From NORP240 sp038134485 (GTDB lineage: Bacteria > Pseudomonadota > Gammaproteobacteria > Pseudomonadales > Pseudohongiellaceae), in contig JAYPVG010000004.1 in assembly GCA_038134485.1 (NCBI GenBank), positions 82,401-146,400 of the forward strand: a stretch of 64,000 nt of DNA, read 5' to 3'. A program made the translations under genes and the position numbers. This document shows positions 24,945 to 33,607 of the stretch, in pieces (within the stretch, counting starts at the first letter, position 1; each line of letters begins with the position of its first letter). The notes beneath the pieces were generated by a model. The model was not told the DNA's origin, searched no databases, and saw nothing but the letters and a program-made list of their open reading frames with translations.

Positions 24945-26423
24945 CTAAAACAACACGACGTCGAACTGTTCCTGAGTATACATGGGTTCCACTTCAAACT
25001 TGACCGTCTTGCCCACCAATTCTTCAAGGTCAGCGAGCGCTGCAGAGTCTTCATCCAGGAGCCGGTCTACTACTAACTGGGAGGCCATCACCAGCAGAGT
25101 ATCGTTTTCGTAAGCTTTGGCGACCCGCATGATTTCCCGGAATATCTCGAAACATACCGTTTCTGCCGATTTCTGGACGCCGCGCCCATCACACATCGGA
25201 CAGGGACTGCAAATTAACTGCCCCAGGCTTTCCCGGGTACGTTTGCGCGTCATTTCGATAAGGCCCAGCTGAGAAATACCGGTGATGGTGGTTCGGGCCG
25301 GATCCTTCGCCAGCGCTTTTGCCAGCGTGCGCTGCACCTGGCGCTGGTGCTCCTCGTCCTGCATGTCGATAAAATCGAGGATGATAATACCCCCGAGATT
25401 ACGGACCCGCAGCTGTCTTGCAATCGCTACGGCTGCCTCAAGGTTGGTTTTCAGTACGGTCTCGGCATGATTGCGACTACCAAGGTAGGCACCGGTATTG
25501 ATATCGATGGTCGTCATCGCCTCAGTCTGGTCGATCACCAGGTCGCCTCCGGATTTCAGCTTGACCGTACGACTCAGGGCCCGGTTGATCTCGTCATCGA
25601 TGCCATAAACATCGAATAGCGGCCTATCGCCCCGATAGTGCTCCACCACGGCAGTTGAATCTGGAATGAAATCAGACATAAAACGAGAAATCTCCTCGCA
25701 GGAACTGGCATCATCCACCCGGATCTTCTCCACGCTAGCCGTAATCAGATCCCGCATGGTACGCATGTAGACTGGCACATCCTGATAGAGTAAGGAAATT
25801 TCTCCGCCCCGGGTAATTCGCCGTTCCACCGCTGCCCAGAGTCGATGCAGGAAACGAATGTCGGAAAGAAGACTCGGGGCGTCGCAGCCCTCAGCCGCGG
25901 TACGAATTATGTAACCGCCGTTATCCTCCAGTTGCTCCTCTACCAGACAATTATTCAGCAGCGTCAACAACCTGGTGCGCTCCTCCTCGTCCTCAAGGCG
26001 CTGCGAGATACCGATGTGTTTGCTCCGCGGCAGGTACACCAGGTTGCGAGAAGGAAGGGTCAGGTTCGTTGTCAGCCGCGCACCTTTGCTGCTGATCCCG
26101 TCCTTGGCCACCTGTACGACAATTGACTGACCTTCGCGCACTAATTGCTGGATAGGTCGCGGGTATTCTTCGCGCACTTCAAAGCCATCGGCGCCGATAG
26201 ACGTGATGTCGGTATTGTGCAAAAAGGCTGCCCGTTCCAGCCCAATATTCACGAAAGCCGCCTCCATGCCCGGCATCACTCTTACCACTTTGCCGAGGAA
26301 TATGTCGCCGACATGACCCCTGCTGCCCGGCCGCTCGATAAAAATCTCCTGCAGCAGACCATTCTCTATCAGCGCTACCCGCGTCTCTACTGGCGACACA
26401 TTGACGAGTATTTCCTCACTCAT
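24945..26423 (-). CDS. rng: Ribonuclease G
   Basis: A 492-residue RNase G, which matures 16S rRNA 5' ends and cuts some mRNAs. It has the N-terminal S1 domain split by an RNase H-like part (GDIFLGKVVRVMPGMEAAFV), the catalytic metal block MTTIDINTGAYLG and IILDFIDM, and the zinc-link CSPCPMCDGRG. It lacks the long C-terminal scaffold of RNase E. Its start ATG overlaps the stop of maf by four bases (ATGA), so the two are translationally coupled. It belongs to the mreBCD-maf-rng-yhdP series found across Gammaproteobacteria. Confidence 0.96.
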   Translation of the reverse strand: MSEEILVNVSPVETRVALIENGLLQEIFIERPGSRGHVGDIFLGKVVRVMPGMEAAFVNIGLERAAFLHNTDITSIGADGFEVREEYPRPIQQLVREGQSIVVQVAKDGISSKGARLTTNLTLPSRNLVYLPRSKHIGISQRLEDEEERTRLLTLLNNCLVEEQLEDNGGYIIRTAAEGCDAPSLLSDIRFLHRLWAAVERRITRGGEISLLYQDVPVYMRTMRDLITASVEKIRVDDASSCEEISRFMSDFIPDSTAVVEHYRGDRPLFDVYGIDDEINRALSRTVKLKSGGDLVIDQTEAMTTIDINTGAYLGSRNHAETVLKTNLEAAVAIARQLRVRNLGGIIILDFIDMQDEEHQRQVQRTLAKALAKDPARTTITGISQLGLIEMTRKRTRESLGQLICSPCPMCDGRGVQKSAETVCFEIFREIMRVAKAYENDTLLVMASQLVVDRLLDEDSAALADLEELVGKTVKFEVEPMYTQEQFDVVLF

Positions 26424-27046
26424 GGTTCAATCTCCTGCTGCCAGCGCGGCACGCCGAATTTATCCAGTAGCTGTGCAGTCTCATGCAGAGGTAATCCCAT
26501 GACGCCGCTATAACTTCCCTGTAACCGGCTGACAAACACAGCTGCCAATCCCTGGATTGCATAGGCTCCGGCTTTGTCGAGGGGCTCGCCGCTGCACCAG
26601 TAAGTCTCCATTTCGTCGCGGGTAAGGGATCGGAAAGTGACCAGAGTCTCGGACAGGGCTAGCTCTTGCTGTTGTCTGGAGACCAGCGCTACCGCGGAAA
26701 ACACCCGGTGGCTACGACCGGACAGCAGTCCAAGCATACGCAGGGCATCATCCCGATCTGCCGGTTTGCCGAGAATCGTCTGCTCGCACACCACCGCCGT
26801 ATCGGCTCCCAAAACCACGCGGTCCTGATCAGCGGGAAGATGGTCCAGGACGCTGCGGGCTTTTTCCAGCGCCATCCTGGAGACATAACCTCCCGGTGCT
26901 TCGCCCGCCCTGACTTCCTCGACTATTCGGTGTCGTACCGTCTGAAACGAAACCCCGATTTGCCGGAGCAATTCCTGGCGTCTTGGTGAGGCGGACGCCA
27001 GCAGGATAACTGCTGCTTCTGCGGAATTGTGAAGATTACTTTCCAT
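26420..27046 (-). CDS. maf: Maf-family nucleoside triphosphate pyrophosphatase
   Basis: A 208-residue Maf protein, which hydrolyses non-canonical or modified nucleoside triphosphates. Diagnostic parts are LASASPRRQELLRQIGV at the N-terminus, the catalytic Asp in VLGADTAVV near residue 78, GKPADRDDALRMLGLLSGRS, and YWCSGEPLDKAGAYAIQG. The pattern fits the YhdE (dTTP/UTP) branch better than YceF. It sits between mreD (27 bases upstream) and rng (4-base overlap), the standard gammaproteobacterial order. Confidence 0.95.
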   Translation of the reverse strand: MESNLHNSAEAAVILLASASPRRQELLRQIGVSFQTVRHRIVEEVRAGEAPGGYVSRMALEKARSVLDHLPADQDRVVLGADTAVVCEQTILGKPADRDDALRMLGLLSGRSHRVFSAVALVSRQQQELALSETLVTFRSLTRDEMETYWCSGEPLDKAGAYAIQGLAAVFVSRLQGSYSGVMGLPLHETAQLLDKFGVPRWQQEIEP

Positions 27047-27073
27047 CGCATGGGTGCCGGTGCGGGTAGATTG

Positions 27074-27562
27074 CTAACGGACGCCAAAACCACGTCGCAA
27101 TTTCCGCAGGATCTGAAACAGAAAGGGCCATACGGCGATACTGGTAGCCGCCGCCAGCAGATAGAGCTGGTTGCTCGGCACCGATTGGCCGGTGATTATC
27201 CGCAGCCAGTGACACATGACCAGATTGAGTCCGACCAGTACGCCAACAAGACCACTTTGCTGGAGCAGGGAAAACATGCGCAGGCGCCGGTGCAGGCTGA
27301 GGGTGATGTAAGCAATGATCACCAGGGCCAGGGCATTCAGGCCCAGTATGGAACCCTCCAGGATATCCAGAACCAGCCCTGCTATCCAGGCACTGCCGAT
27401 GCCTGCCCGGTAGGGTAATGCCATGACCCAGTATATCAGCACCAGCGGCACCCATTCTGGTCGATAATTCATTGCCCACTCGGGAAAGGGAACAATCGCC
27501 AGCAGGTAGGCAATGAAAAAGGTCACGACGATGACCCAGATGCCTTGCGCGCGGGTATTCAT
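27074..27562 (-). CDS. mreD: Rod shape-determining protein MreD
   Basis: A 162-residue integral membrane protein with about five helices and the MreD motif PEWVPLVLIYWVMALPYR near residue 38. MreD links MreC and MreB to the elongasome with RodA and PBP2. It is the third gene of mreBCD, with 4 bases after the mreC stop. Assignment rests on both the motif and the position. Confidence 0.93.
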   Translation of the reverse strand: MNTRAQGIWVIVVTFFIAYLLAIVPFPEWAMNYRPEWVPLVLIYWVMALPYRAGIGSAWIAGLVLDILEGSILGLNALALVIIAYITLSLHRRLRMFSLLQQSGLVGVLVGLNLVMCHWLRIITGQSVPSNQLYLLAAATSIAVWPFLFQILRKLRRGFGVR

Positions 27563-27566
27563 CTTC

Positions 27567-28460
27567 CTATCCCTGTGCCGCCGCGGTTTCGGCTACTGCA
27601 GGTTCAGCTACCTGAGAATCAGACTGCGGGTCCAGGTCCGCCGATTGGGCTTGCGTGGCTGCCGTCTCAGTCAGCTGGTCCGCTGCGTCCGGATAAACGA
27701 GCATAACATTGCGGGTACTGTCCATCTGCGCGATGGGACGCGCCCTGACCTGCATATAGGCCTGTCCGGGATCCTGATACACGCTGACCACCTCTGCGAC
27801 CGGGTAGTCCCTGGGATAAACCTGGCCCATTCCAGAACTGACAAGCAAATCCCCTGTCGCGATATCCTGAGTCTGGGTGACAAATTCCAGTTCCAGCTCT
27901 GGACCACCTTCTCGACTGCCCCGGGCCAAAGCGCGTTCCCCGTTACGGTTCACCTCAACGGGCGTGACATGGTGAAAATCGGTGATCAGTAGCACCCAGC
28001 TGGTAAACGGCAATACCTCGTCGACCTGCCCCATCAATCCGTTGGCATCCAGCAGAGCCTGACCCAAAAAGACGTCATCGATTGCGCCTTTGTTGATGAG
28101 GATTCGCTTGGAAAAGGGGTCGGGCGACGTGTTGATGATTTCCGCCGGCAATACTGTTCTGTCAATTACCTGGGCCGAATCCTGAAGAGCTCTGAGGCGA
28201 CTGTTTTCCGATGCCAGGCTTTCGAGCAACTGCAGCTGCCGCTGGGATAACAACAGCTGTTCTCGCAAGGTTTCGTTCTCTTCGATCAAATCGGTGCGAG
28301 ACACGAGCACATCATCAATCCAGAAGGATATGCGGGTGGGAGTGTCAGCAACCCAGTAGATTGGCGTGGTCACATAGCCCAACGCAAAGCGCAACTGATC
28401 CAGATAACCGAACCGATTGTCGGCGACCATCAGGCACACGGAAAGAAGGGCAAACGCCAA
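27567..28460 (-). CDS. mreC: Rod shape-determining protein MreC
   Basis: An MreC of 297 residues counted from TTG 28460: membrane helix (LAFALLSVCLMVAD), coiled coil (LIEENETLREQLLLSQRQL), and the beta-rich periplasmic domain with DANGLMGQVDEVLPFTSWVL and GEPAL-like SREGGPELEL. A proline/glutamine-rich tail ends it. The coding signal clearly goes further upstream: an in-frame stretch reads IDKTIFIKGVALEYRL up to 28508, which looks like the family's cytoplasmic N-terminus, but no ATG, GTG or CTG exists there. The real start may therefore be an ATC (28490 or 28496) or the sequence may have an error. It follows mreB. Confidence 0.9.
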   Translation of the reverse strand: MAFALLSVCLMVADNRFGYLDQLRFALGYVTTPIYWVADTPTRISFWIDDVLVSRTDLIEENETLREQLLLSQRQLQLLESLASENSRLRALQDSAQVIDRTVLPAEIINTSPDPFSKRILINKGAIDDVFLGQALLDANGLMGQVDEVLPFTSWVLLITDFHHVTPVEVNRNGERALARGSREGGPELELEFVTQTQDIATGDLLVSSGMGQVYPRDYPVAEVVSVYQDPGQAYMQVRARPIAQMDSTRNVMLVYPDAADQLTETAATQAQSADLDPQSDSQVAEPAVAETAAAQG

Positions 28461-28594
28461 AAGGCGATACTCGAGCGCAACACCCTTGATAAAGATTGTC
28501 TTATCGATAGGTCAATAACCCCGCCAGTCTGACACCACAAGAGATTAATCGGTAATTACCGAGGGAAACTCAATTATCAGGCACCGGGTCGGGA

Positions 28595-29638
28595 TCAGTC
28601 CAGCGTCAGAAAGCCAATATCTTGCAGGTCCATCAACTCCATCGCTTTGCCGCCACCCCGGGCCACGCAGGTAAGCGGATCATCGGCGACTATCACCGGC
28701 AGACCGGTTTCGTCAGTCAGCAGCTTGTCGAGATCACGCAGCAGCGCGCCTCCACCGGTCAGCACCATGCCGCTTTCGGCAATGTCAGATGCCAGCTCAG
28801 GCGGGGATTGTTCCAGGGCGCTCTTGACAGCCTGCACGATCGAAGACAGCGGCTCCTGCAGTGCCTCGCGTATTTCATCTGTCTTCAGAGTGAAGCTGCG
28901 AGGAACCCCCTCAGCCAGGTTTCGGCCACGCACATCGATTTCCCGAATCTCCGTGGTACTGTCCCGATAGGCACTGCCAATTTCCTTCTTGATACGTTCT
29001 GCGGTCGCATCGCCAATCAGGCTGCCGTAATTGCGTCGCACATAGGTGATTATCGCTTCATCGAAACGATCTCCACCTATTCTTACCGACTCCGAGTAAA
29101 CCACGCCGTTGAGGGAAATAATGGCAATCTCTGTCGTACCGCCTCCAATATCGACTACCATCGAGCCGCTGGCTTTCTCGACCGGCAGACCCGCGCCGAT
29201 AGCGGCTGCCATTGGCTCTTCGATCAGGCGGACTTCGCGGGCGCCGGCGCTCATCACCGACTCTCTTATCGCACGACGTTCAACCTGGGTGGATTTGCAC
29301 GGCACGCAGACCAGAACCCGGGGACTGGGAGGAAAGAAGCTGTTTTCATGCACTTTGTTGATAAAGTGCTGCAGCATCTTTTCGGTCACCTGGAAGTCTG
29401 CAATAACCCCATCCTTCAGGGGACGAATAGCCGTGATATTGCCCGGCGTTCGACCCAGCATGCGTTTGGCGTCCATGCCTACTGCAGTCACGGTTTTCTG
29501 GCCATTGTGAGTGCGAATCGCCACTACTGAAGGCTCATTCAGGACGATACCCTCTTCACGCACATAGATGAGCGTGTTGGCGGTACCTAGATCTATAGAC
29601 AGATCATTGGAGAACATTCCCCGAATTTTTTTAAACAT
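28595..29638 (-). CDS. mreB: Rod shape-determining protein MreB
   Basis: A 347-residue bacterial actin. Nucleotide-binding blocks are visible: LSIDLGTANTLIYV (phosphate 1), VVDIGGGTTEIAIISLNGVV (phosphate 2), and MVLTGGGALLRDLDKLL (adenosine). MreB filaments guide lateral wall synthesis on the inner membrane face. Length matches E. coli MreB. It heads the mre operon, with mreC starting about 90-130 bases after its stop, and is divergent from gatCAB across a 388-base spacer. Confidence 0.98.
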   Translation of the reverse strand: MFKKIRGMFSNDLSIDLGTANTLIYVREEGIVLNEPSVVAIRTHNGQKTVTAVGMDAKRMLGRTPGNITAIRPLKDGVIADFQVTEKMLQHFINKVHENSFFPPSPRVLVCVPCKSTQVERRAIRESVMSAGAREVRLIEEPMAAAIGAGLPVEKASGSMVVDIGGGTTEIAIISLNGVVYSESVRIGGDRFDEAIITYVRRNYGSLIGDATAERIKKEIGSAYRDSTTEIREIDVRGRNLAEGVPRSFTLKTDEIREALQEPLSSIVQAVKSALEQSPPELASDIAESGMVLTGGGALLRDLDKLLTDETGLPVIVADDPLTCVARGGGKAMELMDLQDIGFLTLD

Positions 29639-30032
29639 CGATACTTGATTCCCTCAAATCAGGAGAGCAACCGAGGCGCACTTCTTGAGTACCTGGTGGG
29701 CAACTGATATTGCTTTCATTTCAGTTATACCGGTGATACCAGGTTTAGTTGATTTTCAATTGCTGGCTCGCTGGATCAAGATATGCACCCGAGTAGGGCC
29801 TGTTGAAAGCCTCCTGGCACACTCAACCCGAAAATTTCCCGGCGACGATAGACTGGTGCAGCAATTAGTTTGGTTTTCAACTGCTAAATTCCAGTATAAT
29901 CCCGCCCTTTCCGACAGGTACGCACTCTAGCAACGGGCAGGGTTTTGAGCAAGAGTCTGTCCGTAATTAATTGGTCAGGCCAGAACAGTTCGCACGTAAA
30001 GTGCAACGCAAAACAAAGATGGAGCATTGGCA
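29639..30032. other. Divergent promoter region between mreB and gatC
   Basis: No gene is seen in this spacer. A TATAAT lies at 29895-29900 with a possible -35 TTGGTT at 29870-29875 (19-base spacing), facing gatC. It would give a leader of about 130 bases. The mreB side contains TATAAC on the minus strand near 29725 without a convincing -35. Confidence 0.4.
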
Positions 30033-30320
30033 ATGGCACTGGAAAGATCCGAAGTGGAAAAAATCGCCCAGCTGGCCAGATTGCATGTGGATGACGGTGA
30101 AGCGGAAGAGGTCGCCCAGCGTATTTCCGACATTCTCGACCTGATCGACAAAATGCAGGCAATCGACACGGAAAGCATCGAACCCCTCTCCCACCCGCTA
30201 GACGCAGTGCAGCGGCTGCGACCTGACTCGGTCACTGAGACCGACCGACGCGATGAATTACAGCGCTCCGCGCCCACCTGCGAGGCTGGACTGTTCCTGG
30301 TTCCCAAGGTGATCGAGTGA
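30033..30320 (+). CDS. gatC: Aspartyl/glutamyl-tRNA amidotransferase subunit C
   Basis: A 95-residue GatC. The motif EVEKIAQLARLHVDDGEAEE at the N-terminus and the PLSHPLDAVQRLRPDSV stretch, which wraps between GatA and GatB, identify it. The complex converts Glu-tRNA(Gln) and/or Asp-tRNA(Asn) to the amide forms. GGAG 8 bases upstream supports ATG 30033; the TTG two codons earlier lies too close to it. The stop overlaps the gatA start (TGATG). Confidence 0.96.
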   Translation: MALERSEVEKIAQLARLHVDDGEAEEVAQRISDILDLIDKMQAIDTESIEPLSHPLDAVQRLRPDSVTETDRRDELQRSAPTCEAGLFLVPKVIE

Positions 30321-31786
30321 TGACAGGCAAGACTATCGCTGAGCTGTACCGTTCCCTGCGGACGGGGGAAACTTCCAGCGTCGAGCTGACGCGTCACTAC
30401 CTGGACCGAATCAAGCGGGTAAATTCCGACCTGAATGCCTACATAACGGTATGTGAAGAGCAGGCACTGGCTCAGGCGGAAGCTGCCGATAAACGGCTGG
30501 CTGGAGGCGAATCAAGCCCGGTTTGTGGCATACCCCTGGCTCATAAAGACATCTTCTGTACCCGGGGAATAACCACCACTTGCGGATCCAGAATGCTGGC
30601 CAATTTCGTGTCACCCTACGATGCCACGGTAGTGGAAAAATTCAACGCTGCCGGCGCGGTGACCCTTGGCAAAACCAATATGGATGAATTTGCCATGGGC
30701 TCATCCAATGAGACCAGCTATTTTGGTCCGGTTAAAAACCCCTGGGATATCAAGCGCGTCCCGGGAGGTTCTTCGGGCGGCTCGGCAGCAGCGGTCGCAG
30801 CCGACCTCTGCGTCATGGCGACAGGCACCGATACCGGCGGTTCGATTCGCCAACCCGCAGCATTCTGCGGCATTACCGGATTCAAGCCCAGCTATGGGCG
30901 TATTTCGCGCTTTGGAATGATTGCCTTCGCGTCCAGCCTCGACCAGGCAGGTCCTATCTGCAAGAGTGCCGAGGATGCTGCCATTATGATGAATGTCATG
31001 GCTGGCCTGGATCCCAGGGATTCCACCAGTGTCGATCTGGCAGTCCCGGACTACACTGCCGATCTGGAGCAACCTCTTGATGGCCTGCGTATCGGCATTC
31101 CCCGTCAGCATTTCGCCGCAGGTTTGAATGCTGACGTCGAGCAGGCCATTCGGGACGGACTCCAAGAATTTGAAAAACTGGGTGCCTCACTGATCGATAT
31201 TGATCTGCCCAATAACCACCTGTCGGTGTCTGCATACTACGTAGTGGCACCCGCGGAGGCGTCGGCTAACCTCTCCCGCTATGACGGTGTTCGTTACGGT
31301 TACCGCTGCGAAAACCCTGTTGATCTCGACGACATGTACAAGCGCACCCGCAGTGAGGGATTCGGTGACGAGGTCAAACGACGTATCCTGGTCGGAACCT
31401 ACGCGCTCTCGGCGGGGTTTTACGATGCTTACTATCGCAAGGCACAACAGATTCGCCGACTGATCAAACAGGATTTTCTTAATGCTTTCGAGCAGGTTGA
31501 TGTAATCGTCGGTCCCACTTCCCCCCACGCCGCGTTCGAACTGGGTGCCAAATCCGATCCGGTAGCCATGTATCTGGAGGACATTTACACCATCGCAGTA
31601 AATCTCGCCGGCCTGCCGGGCATATCCATTCCCGCCGGTTTCAGCAAAGGACTGCCGGTCGGCATGCATATGGTAGCCGGTGATTTCCAGGAAGCCCGCC
31701 TGCTCAACGTCGCTCATAAATTCCAGCGCGCCACAGACTGGCACCTGCGGCACCCCGAATTCGATTCCGGGGAGGGTCTGTCATGA
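30320..31786 (+). CDS. gatA: Aspartyl/glutamyl-tRNA amidotransferase subunit A
   Basis: A 488-residue amidase-signature protein that releases ammonia from glutamine for the transamidation complex. Catalytic Lys is in LAHKDIFCTRG near residue 78; the cis-Ser and nucleophile Ser are in GGSSGGSAAAVAADL and TGTDTGGSIRQPAAFCG near 150-180. ATG 30320 has AAGGTG 8 bases upstream and overlaps the gatC stop; the preceding GTG is a possible start. The stop overlaps gatB by four bases (ATGA), so the three genes form one coupled operon. Confidence 0.97.
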   Translation: MTGKTIAELYRSLRTGETSSVELTRHYLDRIKRVNSDLNAYITVCEEQALAQAEAADKRLAGGESSPVCGIPLAHKDIFCTRGITTTCGSRMLANFVSPYDATVVEKFNAAGAVTLGKTNMDEFAMGSSNETSYFGPVKNPWDIKRVPGGSSGGSAAAVAADLCVMATGTDTGGSIRQPAAFCGITGFKPSYGRISRFGMIAFASSLDQAGPICKSAEDAAIMMNVMAGLDPRDSTSVDLAVPDYTADLEQPLDGLRIGIPRQHFAAGLNADVEQAIRDGLQEFEKLGASLIDIDLPNNHLSVSAYYVVAPAEASANLSRYDGVRYGYRCENPVDLDDMYKRTRSEGFGDEVKRRILVGTYALSAGFYDAYYRKAQQIRRLIKQDFLNAFEQVDVIVGPTSPHAAFELGAKSDPVAMYLEDIYTIAVNLAGLPGISIPAGFSKGLPVGMHMVAGDFQEARLLNVAHKFQRATDWHLRHPEFDSGEGLS

Positions 31787-33225
31787 GCTGGGAAACTGTT
31801 ATTGGACTCGAAGTACATGTCCAGCTCTCCACCCGGAGCAAGCTGTTCTCCGGCACCGCAACTCGATTTGGCGCCGAGCCCAATACCCAGGCAAATATCT
31901 ACGATCTGGCGTTGCCGGGTACCCTGCCGGTAATGAACGAAGCGGCGCTGGAGATGGCGGTCCGATTCGGCCTGGCGATCAACGCCGAGATCGGCAAGAA
32001 GTCCGTGTTCGACCGTAAAAACTATTTCTATCCTGACCTGCCCAAAGGCTACCAGGTCAGCCAGCTGCACTATCCCATAGTTGGGCCCGGTTCTCTGACC
32101 ATTGTCCACGAAGACGGTAGCGAGAAGGTGATCGGAATTACCCGGGCCCATATGGAAGAAGATGCCGGCAAGTCGCTGCACGAGGATTTTCACGGCATGA
32201 GCGGCATCGATCTGAACCGCGCGGGCACGCCGCTGCTGGAAATTGTGTCCGAACCTGATCTGCGGAGTGCGAAAGAAGCAGTAGCCTATCTGAAGAAGTT
32301 GCACTCAATTATCCGCTACCTCGATATCTCTGACGGCAACATGGCGCAGGGCTCCATGCGCTGTGACGCTAACGTCTCTATCCGCAGGGCGGGCGATACA
32401 GAGCTCGGTACCCGTACCGAAATCAAGAACATCAACTCTTTCCGTTTTGTCGAAAAAGCAATTAATTTCGAGGTTACTCGGCAACGAGAAATTCTCGAGG
32501 ATGGCGGGCGCATTGTGCAGGAAACCCGCCTGTATGACAGTGACCGGGATGAAACCCGCTCCATGCGCAGTAAAGAAGTGGCTAACGATTATCGCTATTT
32601 CCCGGAGCCGGATCTGCTGCCGATAGTCATCGACGATGCCTATATCGAAGCCGTGAAAGCAGACTTGCCGGAACTTCCTGACCAGAAAGGAGAACGCTTC
32701 GTAGCAGAGTTTGGGCTCAGCCCCTACGATGCCGGCGTACTGGTCAGCAGCAGGGAGATGGCGCAATTTTTTGAACGCGTGGTAGAAATTTGTGGTGATG
32801 CCAAGCTGTCCGCCAACTGGGTGACCGGAGACCTGCTGGGATTACTGAACAAGAATAACTGGGAGTTCGCCGAGTCACCGATCAGTGCCGAGCGACTCGG
32901 CGCCCTGGTAGCGCGCATTAAAGACAACACGATTTCCGGCAAGATCGCGAAGACCGTTTTCGAATCCATGATCGAAGATCAGGACGGGGTTGATGCAATA
33001 ATAGACAAGAAAGGGCTCAGGCAGGTTACCGACAGCGGCGCGATCGAAAGCCTCATCGATGAGGTAATAGCGAGCAACCCGGATCAGGTGCAGCAGTTCA
33101 GGGATGGCAAGGAAGCGGTGTTCGGATTCCTGATCGGTCAGGCCATGAAACTGTCGCAAGGCAAAGCCAACCCCGCCCAGGTAAACCAGATTCTGCGCGA
33201 CAAACTAAATCAATTGTCAGGATAA
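31783..33225 (+). CDS. gatB: Aspartyl/glutamyl-tRNA amidotransferase subunit B
   Basis: A 480-residue GatB. The N-terminal kinase-like cradle has GLEVHVQLSTRSKLFSG and the PET112 signature DRKNYFYPDLPKGYQ. The zinc-site Cys pairs of some GatB proteins are not evident. The C-terminal YqeY/tail domain (about residues 330-480) binds the tRNA outer corner. It activates the tRNA-bound carboxylate with ATP. It closes the gatCAB operon, and a small PA4642-like gene starts 7 bases after its stop. Confidence 0.97.
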   Translation: MSWETVIGLEVHVQLSTRSKLFSGTATRFGAEPNTQANIYDLALPGTLPVMNEAALEMAVRFGLAINAEIGKKSVFDRKNYFYPDLPKGYQVSQLHYPIVGPGSLTIVHEDGSEKVIGITRAHMEEDAGKSLHEDFHGMSGIDLNRAGTPLLEIVSEPDLRSAKEAVAYLKKLHSIIRYLDISDGNMAQGSMRCDANVSIRRAGDTELGTRTEIKNINSFRFVEKAINFEVTRQREILEDGGRIVQETRLYDSDRDETRSMRSKEVANDYRYFPEPDLLPIVIDDAYIEAVKADLPELPDQKGERFVAEFGLSPYDAGVLVSSREMAQFFERVVEICGDAKLSANWVTGDLLGLLNKNNWEFAESPISAERLGALVARIKDNTISGKIAKTVFESMIEDQDGVDAIIDKKGLRQVTDSGAIESLIDEVIASNPDQVQQFRDGKEAVFGFLIGQAMKLSQGKANPAQVNQILRDKLNQLSG

Positions 33226-33232
33226 TCCGGTC

Positions 33233-33559
33233 ATGAAGTCCGAAAAACAGACCGGCGCCGCGCGCACCCAGCCCGCCACCCGGAATGAGGAATGGAGCGA
33301 CGAGCGAGTCCAGTCATTTCTGGAACTGGAACCGCCTGCCGGTGTGCCGGCAGACTACGCGGTTCTGCTCAAGGCATACCGGGGCATGACCGCGGAGTTG
33401 TTTGCACGCTTTGTGCGGTTTTTCGTGGACGCCGGTCGTGATGTCAATGCCACGCTGGAAAATGGCAGCACAATTCTTGACCACATTTCCGAGCATCGAC
33501 GCAGTGCCGAATATGTTGCGGCACTGGAAAAGGCCGGGGCACAGCGCGGCAAGACCTGA
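33233..33559 (+). CDS. Small PA4642-family-like protein of unknown function
   Basis: A 108-residue soluble protein. A polar N-terminus leads into SDERVQSFLELEPPAGVPAD, then LLKAYRGMTAELFARFVRFF and DAGRDVNATLENGSTILDHI. This pattern recalls the pseudomonad PA4642 family, small uncharacterised proteins with an ankyrin-like helical pair near the C-terminus; the assignment is from memory of the family pattern. It directly follows gatB and is probably translated from the same mRNA. It converges with rhlB; a short GCAGCA-GT-TGCTGC dyad at 33571-33584 lies between the two stops. Confidence 0.75.
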   Translation: MKSEKQTGAARTQPATRNEEWSDERVQSFLELEPPAGVPADYAVLLKAYRGMTAELFARFVRFFVDAGRDVNATLENGSTILDHISEHRRSAEYVAALEKAGAQRGKT

Positions 33560-33607
33560 CAGCGGTTTCTGCAGCAGTTGCTGCTTGCAGTATCTCCGGT
33601 TCAAGAC

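Noticed and set aside
33571..33584. Terminator between the PA4642-like gene and rhlB
   Set aside because: GCAGCA-GT-TGCTGC has a 2-base loop that cannot close fully and no T tract on either strand, so it was not listed as a feature.
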